Assembly (NCBI GenBank): GCA_963731205.1
Contig: CAVSUJ010000002.1
Location: 1,674,001 to 1,738,000, forward strand
Direction: 5' to 3'
From: DATAZK01 sp963731205
Lineage (GTDB): Bacteria > Actinomycetota > Actinomycetes > Frankiales > Frankiaceae
Length of the DNA stretch: 64,000 bases
Made by a program: the position numbers and the translations under genes. Of this stretch, positions 59,469 through 64,000 are shown in pieces (the stretch's first letter is position 1; the number at the start of each line of letters is the position of its first letter). The notes under the pieces were generated by a model, which did not search any database, was not told where the DNA came from, and saw only the letters and a program-made list of their open reading frames with translations.

Positions 59469-61384
59469 ACAACGGCTCCTTCGGAGTCGAACGCGGTGAT
59501 GCGTCCGGACTCGATCACGTCACGGATCACGCCGGCCAGTTCAGCGGCCTTGAAAGGAAGTCCGCGAACCCGGTCGTAGCTGATCGCGTCGACCAGGAAC
59601 CGGGCACGGATGAGCAGAGCGAGCTGACCCAGGTTCATTTCCGGGATCAGGACCTTGTCGTAGCGCTTCAGCACCTCGCCGGTGTTGGCCGGGAACGGGT
59701 GCAGGTGGCGCAGATGAGCGGTGGCGACGTGCTGGCCGCCGGCGCGAACCCGCCGCGCTGCCGCGGCGATGGGCCCGTACGTCGAGCCCCAGCCGAGCAC
59801 CAGCACCGAGGCTTCACCGTCAGGGTCGTCGACCTCGAGCGGCGGGATGTCGCGCGCGATGCCGTCGATCTTGGCCGCGCGCAGCCGGGTCATGTGCTCG
59901 TGGTTCTCGGGGGAGTAGGAGATCCCGCCGCTGCCATCGGCCTTTTCCAGACCGCCGATGCGATGTTCGAGACCAGCGGTGCCCGGAACGGCCCACGGAC
60001 GCGCCAGTGTCTCCGGATCGCGCAGGTAAGGCCAGAACTCGCCGGAACCGTCGGGCGCGTTGGCCTCGGTGGCGAACTCGACCGTCAGGTCGGGCAGATC
60101 CTCCTGTGCCGGCAGCTTCCAGGGCTCGGAACCGTTGGCGAGGTAGCCGTCGGACAGCAGGATCACCGGGGTGCGGTATTTGGTGGCGAGCCGCGCCGCC
60201 TCGATCGCCGCGTTGAAGCAGTCGGACGGCGAGCGGGGAGCGATCACCGGCAGCGGCGCCTCACCGTTGCGGCCGAAGAGCGCCTGTAGCAAGTCGGCCT
60301 GCTCGGTCTTGGTGGGCAGTCCGGTGGACGGGCCGCCGCGCTGGATGTCACAGACCAGCAGCGGGAGCTCGAGCGTGATGGCCAGGCCGACCGCTTCCGA
60401 CTTCAGGCAGACGCCCGGGCCTGACGTGGTCGTCACGCCGAGCGCGCCGCCGAAGGCTGCACCGAGGGCCGCGCCGATGCCGGCGATCTCGTCTTCGGCC
60501 TGGAACGTGCGCACGCCGAAACGCTTGTGCTTGGACAGCTCGTGAAGGATGTCGGACGCCGGGGTGATCGGGTAGGAGCCGAGGAAGAGCGGCAGCTTGG
60601 TCAGCTGCGACGCGGCGATCAGCCCCAGGGAGAGCGCCATGTTTCCGCTGATGTTGCGATACGTGCCCGGGTCCATCCGAGCGGGCGCAACCTCGTACGT
60701 CACCGAGAACGACTCGGTGGTCTCGCCGTAGGCGTGGCCGGCCTTGAAGGCGCGGATGTTGGCGTCGGCGATCTCGGGCCGCTTCGCGAACTTGCCCTTC
60801 AGCCACGCCTCGGTGCCATCGATCGGACGGTGGTAGAGCCAGCTCATCAGGCCGAGCGCGAACATGTTCTTCGCCCGCTCGGCTTCCTTCTTGTTGACGC
60901 CGTCTACCGCCCCGACCGCCTCGATGGTGAGCGACGTCAGCGGGACCCGGTGCACCCGGTACTCGTCCAGCGAGCCGTCTTCGAGCGGGTTGACCGCGTA
61001 GCCGGCCTTCTTCAGGTTGCCGGGGGTGAACGCGTCCTGGTTGACCACCAGATCGTTGCCGCGCGGCAGGTCCTTGATGTTGGAGCGCAACGCTGCCGGG
61101 TTCATCGCGACGAGCACGTTAGGCGCGTCACCCGGAGTCAAGATGTCGTGATCGGAGAAGTGCAGCTGGAAGCCGGATACGCCGGCCGGAGAACCGGCTG
61201 GTGCTCGGATCTCGGCGGGAAAGTCGGGCAGGGTCGACAAGTCATTACCGAACGACGCCGTCTCAGAGGTGAAGCGTTCGCCCGTGAGCTGCATGCCGTC
61301 GCCGGAGTCGCCCGCGAAGCGAATAACGACCCGGTCGATCTGCCGGACCTCCTTGCCGCGGACCTGCGCGGACACCTCGGTCAT
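59465..61384 (-). CDS. korA: 2-oxoglutarate:ferredoxin oxidoreductase, alpha subunit (gamma-alpha fusion)
   Basis: 639 residues. The first ~200 are the gamma domain (FAGDSGDGMQLTGERFTSETASFGND at residues about 23-48). The alpha domain follows (GSYPITPASDILHELSK, FQAEDEIAGIGAALGAAFGG, TTTSGPGVCLKSEAVG). The fusion of gamma and alpha is normal for actinobacterial KorA. It binds CoA and carries the substrate-side part of the thiamine pyrophosphate enzyme. The enzyme offers an oxygen-tolerant route around or beside 2-oxoglutarate dehydrogenase. Its start lies about 235 bp from htpX, divergent; a GGGGG stretch sits upstream of the ATG. Confidence 0.92.
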   Translation of the reverse strand: MTEVSAQVRGKEVRQIDRVVIRFAGDSGDGMQLTGERFTSETASFGNDLSTLPDFPAEIRAPAGSPAGVSGFQLHFSDHDILTPGDAPNVLVAMNPAALRSNIKDLPRGNDLVVNQDAFTPGNLKKAGYAVNPLEDGSLDEYRVHRVPLTSLTIEAVGAVDGVNKKEAERAKNMFALGLMSWLYHRPIDGTEAWLKGKFAKRPEIADANIRAFKAGHAYGETTESFSVTYEVAPARMDPGTYRNISGNMALSLGLIAASQLTKLPLFLGSYPITPASDILHELSKHKRFGVRTFQAEDEIAGIGAALGAAFGGALGVTTTSGPGVCLKSEAVGLAITLELPLLVCDIQRGGPSTGLPTKTEQADLLQALFGRNGEAPLPVIAPRSPSDCFNAAIEAARLATKYRTPVILLSDGYLANGSEPWKLPAQEDLPDLTVEFATEANAPDGSGEFWPYLRDPETLARPWAVPGTAGLEHRIGGLEKADGSGGISYSPENHEHMTRLRAAKIDGIARDIPPLEVDDPDGEASVLVLGWGSTYGPIAAAARRVRAGGQHVATAHLRHLHPFPANTGEVLKRYDKVLIPEMNLGQLALLIRARFLVDAISYDRVRGLPFKAAELAGVIRDVIESGRITAFDSEGAVV

Positions 61385-61619
61385 GCTGGAATCGCCCCCT
61401 AGGCAGAGTTACTTGAATGTTACGGGAGCCAGCAGCAGGGATTGGACTGGCAAGCGTAGGAACCTGTTCTAAAAACTCTTATCACCCCAAGCATGACCCG
61501 TGGTGCCCGACGCCCCAACGGGAGGGGAACGAACGCGACTCCCGGCGTCGTTGAACAGATGTGAAGAGGCTGGGAGCCTGGATCGGCCGGCAGCCGGGGC
61601 GAGAACGGAGCGGGCAGTA

Positions 61620-62528
61620 ATGCACAAACACCACAACGGTCTGCGGACGGCCGTCCTGCTCGGGTTGCTCTCAGCGCTGATCCTGGTGGCCGGCCGCATC
61701 ATCGGCGGCGCCGAAGGCCTCGTCATCGCGCTCTTCATCGCCTTGGGAATCAACGGTTTTTCCTACTTTTACAGCGACAAGCTGGCGCTGCGCTCGATGC
61801 GCGCCTACCCGGTGAGCCAGGCCGAGCAGCCCCGCCTCTACGCGATCGTCGCCGAGCTCGCCACCCGCGCCCGGATTCCGATGCCGCGCCTCTACATGTC
61901 GCCGACCCAGCAGCCGAACGCGTTCGCGACCGGACGCAATCCGCGTAATGCGGCCGTGTGCTGCACCGAAGGAATCATGCGGATGATGGACGAGCGCGAG
62001 CTGCGTGGGGTCCTCGCTCACGAGCTCTCCCACGTCACCAACCGCGACATCCTGATCTCCTCGGTGGCCGGTGCTCTCGCGAGCGTCATCACGTTCCTGG
62101 CCAACTTCGCGCAGTTCGCGGCGATCTTCGGTTTCGGTGGACGCAATGACGACGAGGGCGGCGCCAACATCCTCGAGCTGCTCCTGCTGATCGTCCTCGG
62201 ACCCATCGCTGCCGCCGTCGTGCAGCTCGCGGTGAGCCGGTCGCGGGAGTACCAGGCCGACGCGTCCGGAGCGCAGCTTTCGGGTGATCCGCTCGGGCTC
62301 GCATCGGCGCTCCAGAAGCTCGAGACGGGCACCGCGCAGCTACCGTTGCCGGATACTGCTCAGCTGGCGCCGACGAGTTCGCTGATGATCGCCAACCCCT
62401 TCCGGCGCGGCACCTTCGGCGTCGGCAACCTCTTTTCCACCCACCCGCCGATGGACGAGCGCATCCGCCGCCTCGAGGAGATGGCGCGAGCGGGCGGCGC
62501 GGGGGCCGGCGGGAACTACCCTCAGTAG
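61620..62528 (+). CDS. htpX: Zinc metalloprotease HtpX
   Basis: 302 residues from the ATG at 61620; a 40-residue in-frame extension is not family-like. Two N-terminal helices, then LAHELSHVTNRD with the zinc motif H134-E135-x-x-H138, two more helices, and SREYQADASGAQLSG with the third zinc ligand glutamate. The C-terminal MDERIRRLEEMA is typical. HtpX degrades damaged membrane proteins under stress. The 235-bp divergent gap to korA contains an AT-richer patch (about 61465-61485) likely to hold promoters; I could not place them firmly. Confidence 0.93.
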   Translation: MHKHHNGLRTAVLLGLLSALILVAGRIIGGAEGLVIALFIALGINGFSYFYSDKLALRSMRAYPVSQAEQPRLYAIVAELATRARIPMPRLYMSPTQQPNAFATGRNPRNAAVCCTEGIMRMMDERELRGVLAHELSHVTNRDILISSVAGALASVITFLANFAQFAAIFGFGGRNDDEGGANILELLLLIVLGPIAAAVVQLAVSRSREYQADASGAQLSGDPLGLASALQKLETGTAQLPLPDTAQLAPTSSLMIANPFRRGTFGVGNLFSTHPPMDERIRRLEEMARAGGAGAGGNYPQ

Positions 62529-62530
62529 CC

Positions 62531-63589
62531 GTGACCCAAGATCTCGCGGCCGGCCCGCCCCAAGCGTGTGCCACCGAGGTCGATCCCGACGAGTGCGATT
62601 CCAACAAGATCGGCACCCGTCCGGCACGCACCCGAGCCTGGCGCGACGGGAAGGTCGTCGCCGAAGGATTTCCGGTCGCCCAGGTCAGCGACCACCTCGA
62701 GGCAGGGGAGATCGTCTGGCTGGATCTGTGCGCGCCGATGGAAAGTGACCTGCACGTCATCGCCGACGAGCTGAACCTGCACACCCTCTCGGTGCAGGAC
62801 GCGGTCAGCACCCGCCAGCGGGCGAAGCTCGACCGCTATGCCGACTACCTCTTCCTGAACGCGTACGACGTGTCGCTCGACATGAACAGCGGGGAGCTAC
62901 GCACCTCGGAGCTTTCGGCGTTCATCACCAAGTCCGCCCTCGTCACGGTGCAGGACGACGATCGGTTCGACGTCGACGCCCTGGTCGCGCGCTGGGATTC
63001 CAGCCCCGATCTGACCGGCAACGGGGTCTCGTTCCTGCTGCACGGGCTGCTGGACCTGCTCGTCGACGATCACTTCGCCGCCGTCGAATCGCTCGACGAA
63101 GCGATGGAAGAGCTGGAGGACCTGCTCTTCGACGACCGTCCCCGGGGTAGCGAGGTGCAGCGTCGCACCTTCGAGTTGCGCAAGAGCCTGGTGATCCTGC
63201 GCCGCGTCGTGCTGCCGATGCGTGAGGTCGTCAACACCCTGCTGCGCCGCGATCTACACGTGGTCGACGAAGCGATGGCGCCCTACTTCCAGGACGTCTA
63301 CGACCACGTCCTGCGCGCCGCCGAGTGGACCGAGAGCCTGCGCGATCTCATCGCGACGGCGTTGGACACCAACCTGAGCATCCAGAGCAACCGGCTCAAC
63401 CTGGTCATGAAGAAGCTGACCGGATGGGCGGCGGTGATCGCCGTACCGACGGCGATCACCGGCTTCTACGGCCAGAACGTGCCCTACCCCGGGTTCGGAC
63501 GCGAGTGGGGCTTCATCGTCAGCGTCGTCATCCTGCTGGGAACGGCGCTCGCGATCTGGTGGGGCTTCAAGCGACGCGACTGGCTCTGA
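62531..63589 (+). CDS. CorA family divalent-cation transporter (GQN variant)
   Basis: 352 residues from a GTG 2 bp after the htpX stop. A long soluble N-terminal domain (SVQDAVSTRQRAKLDRY and later EAMEELEDLLFD) and two C-terminal helices match CorA (PF01544). The selectivity loop after the first helix is GFYGQNVPYPG; G314-Q315-N316 replaces the classic GMN. This variant is seen in other actinobacterial CorA-like proteins, and its ion preference is uncertain. TACCCT at 62517-62522, inside the end of htpX, could be a separate leaderless promoter. Confidence 0.85.
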   Translation: MTQDLAAGPPQACATEVDPDECDSNKIGTRPARTRAWRDGKVVAEGFPVAQVSDHLEAGEIVWLDLCAPMESDLHVIADELNLHTLSVQDAVSTRQRAKLDRYADYLFLNAYDVSLDMNSGELRTSELSAFITKSALVTVQDDDRFDVDALVARWDSSPDLTGNGVSFLLHGLLDLLVDDHFAAVESLDEAMEELEDLLFDDRPRGSEVQRRTFELRKSLVILRRVVLPMREVVNTLLRRDLHVVDEAMAPYFQDVYDHVLRAAEWTESLRDLIATALDTNLSIQSNRLNLVMKKLTGWAAVIAVPTAITGFYGQNVPYPGFGREWGFIVSVVILLGTALAIWWGFKRRDWL

Positions 63590-63602
63590 CGTCCGGCTCC
63601 GG

Positions 63603-64000
63603 CTAGCGGTAGTTGACGAACTGCAGCGCCACGTCGAAGTCGCTGTCCTTCAACAACGCGATGACGGCCTGAAGGTCGTCGCGCTTCTTGCCCGAGACGC
63701 GCAACTGGTCGCCCTGGATCTGCGCCTGCACGCCCTTGGGCCCCTCGGCGCGGATCTTCTTCGCGATCGCCTTGGCCTTGTCATCAGGGATGCCCTGCTG
63801 GATGGACGCCGCGATGCGGTACTCCTTGCCCGACACCTGGGGCTCGCCGTGATCGAGCGCCTTCAGCGAGATGCCCCGCTTGATGAGCTTCTCCTTGAAC
63901 ACATCCAGCACCGCACTCGCGCGCTCCTCGGCGTTGGCCTTGATGGTCACGCCGAGCTCGCCCGACCACTCGATCGACGCACCGACCCCGCGGAAGTCGT
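63603..64000 (-). CDS. YajQ family nucleotide-binding protein (N-terminus beyond window end)
   Basis: 132 residues are visible and the frame stays open to the window edge, so about the first 30 residues are missing. DFRGVGASIEWSGELGVTIKAN, DVFKEKLIKRGISLKALDHGEPQ, AEGPKGVQAQIQGDQLRVSGKKRDDLQAVIALLK (from about residue 85) and the ending DVALQFVNYR are the YajQ/DUF520 signature. YajQ proteins bind nucleotides, and some bind cyclic di-GMP. An internal GTG seen as a possible start (63950) lies within the conserved fold and is rejected. It converges on the CorA gene with a 13-bp gap. Confidence 0.93.
   Translation of the reverse strand, partial: DFRGVGASIEWSGELGVTIKANAEERASAVLDVFKEKLIKRGISLKALDHGEPQVSGKEYRIAASIQQGIPDDKAKAIAKKIRAEGPKGVQAQIQGDQLRVSGKKRDDLQAVIALLKDSDFDVALQFVNYR

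Noticed and set aside
61460..61469. GAACCTGTTC between korA and htpX as a LexA (SOS) box
   Set aside because: The GAAC and GTTC halves are 2 bp apart; the actinobacterial LexA box needs 4 bp, and neither gene is a typical SOS target.

Overview
The window is high-GC chromosomal DNA from an actinomycete-type bacterium (Actinomycetota). This rests on heavy G/C third-position bias, many GTG starts, many 1-4 bp stop/start overlaps, and lineage-typical genes: MurT/GatD lipid II amidation, a tRNA-adenosine-deaminase-associated protein, DUF2505, DUF3048 and DUF4229 proteins, a MenJ-like reductase, and a fused-gamma/alpha KorA. The species cannot be named from this sequence alone. No rRNA, insertion sequence, prophage or CRISPR array was seen. 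One tRNA is present, tRNA-Ser(CGA).

1-15.3 kb is a mixed catabolic and accessory stretch. It holds the end of an amidohydrolase, an acetoacetate-decarboxylase-family enzyme, a small ABM-fold protein, a class II aldolase, a Nudix-fold regulator with a ruined catalytic box, a dihydroxyacetone-kinase-type protein with its two domains in inverted order, an ABC-F ATPase overlapping a cytochrome P450, a STAS protein lacking the phosphorylatable serine, an AhpD-like protein with an MDR dehydrogenase, an AAC(6')-like acetyltransferase, a DUF4232 lipoprotein and a 14-helix drug exporter.

15.3-28.5 kb is mostly housekeeping: tRNA-Ser, tadA and its partner, azlCD, a DedA protein, an M23 peptidase, murT-gatD, dtd and sbcD-sbcC. 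The sbcC gene carries an apparent +1 frameshift.

28.4-41.5 kb starts with a MarR-MFS pair and then becomes a menaquinone region of the futalosine type. It has a UbiX-like flavoprotein, mqnE, mqnA, mqnC, a candidate aminodeoxyfutalosine deaminase, menG and menJ, interleaved with small membrane proteins, a PAP2 protein, a DUF3048 lipoprotein, a receiver-only response regulator and a PIG-L deacetylase. mqnB, mqnD, the prenyltransferase and the UbiD-type decarboxylase are not in the window.

41.6-58.4 kb is a complete 14-gene NADH dehydrogenase operon (nuoA-N) with a long-chain polyprenyl diphosphate synthase directly behind it. The complex I genes thus sit beside the genes for the quinone it reduces and for that quinone's side chain. 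58.4-64 kb holds korAB (2-oxoglutarate:ferredoxin oxidoreductase), htpX, a CorA-type transporter and a yajQ-family gene cut by the window end. The order menG, menJ, polyprenyl synthase, htpX, yajQ resembles the mycobacterial menJ neighbourhood, here with nuo and korAB included.

Several genes, including mqnE, mqnA and mqnC, start 6-8 nt after a TANNNT hexamer with no clear Shine-Dalgarno sequence, so leaderless transcription looks common. I found no convincing new defence or mobile system. The most interesting points are the inverted DhaL-DhaK fusion, the sbcC frameshift, the 163-bp dual-coding overlap at the PAP2/DUF3048 junction, and a 17-codon ORF coupled to nuoL.
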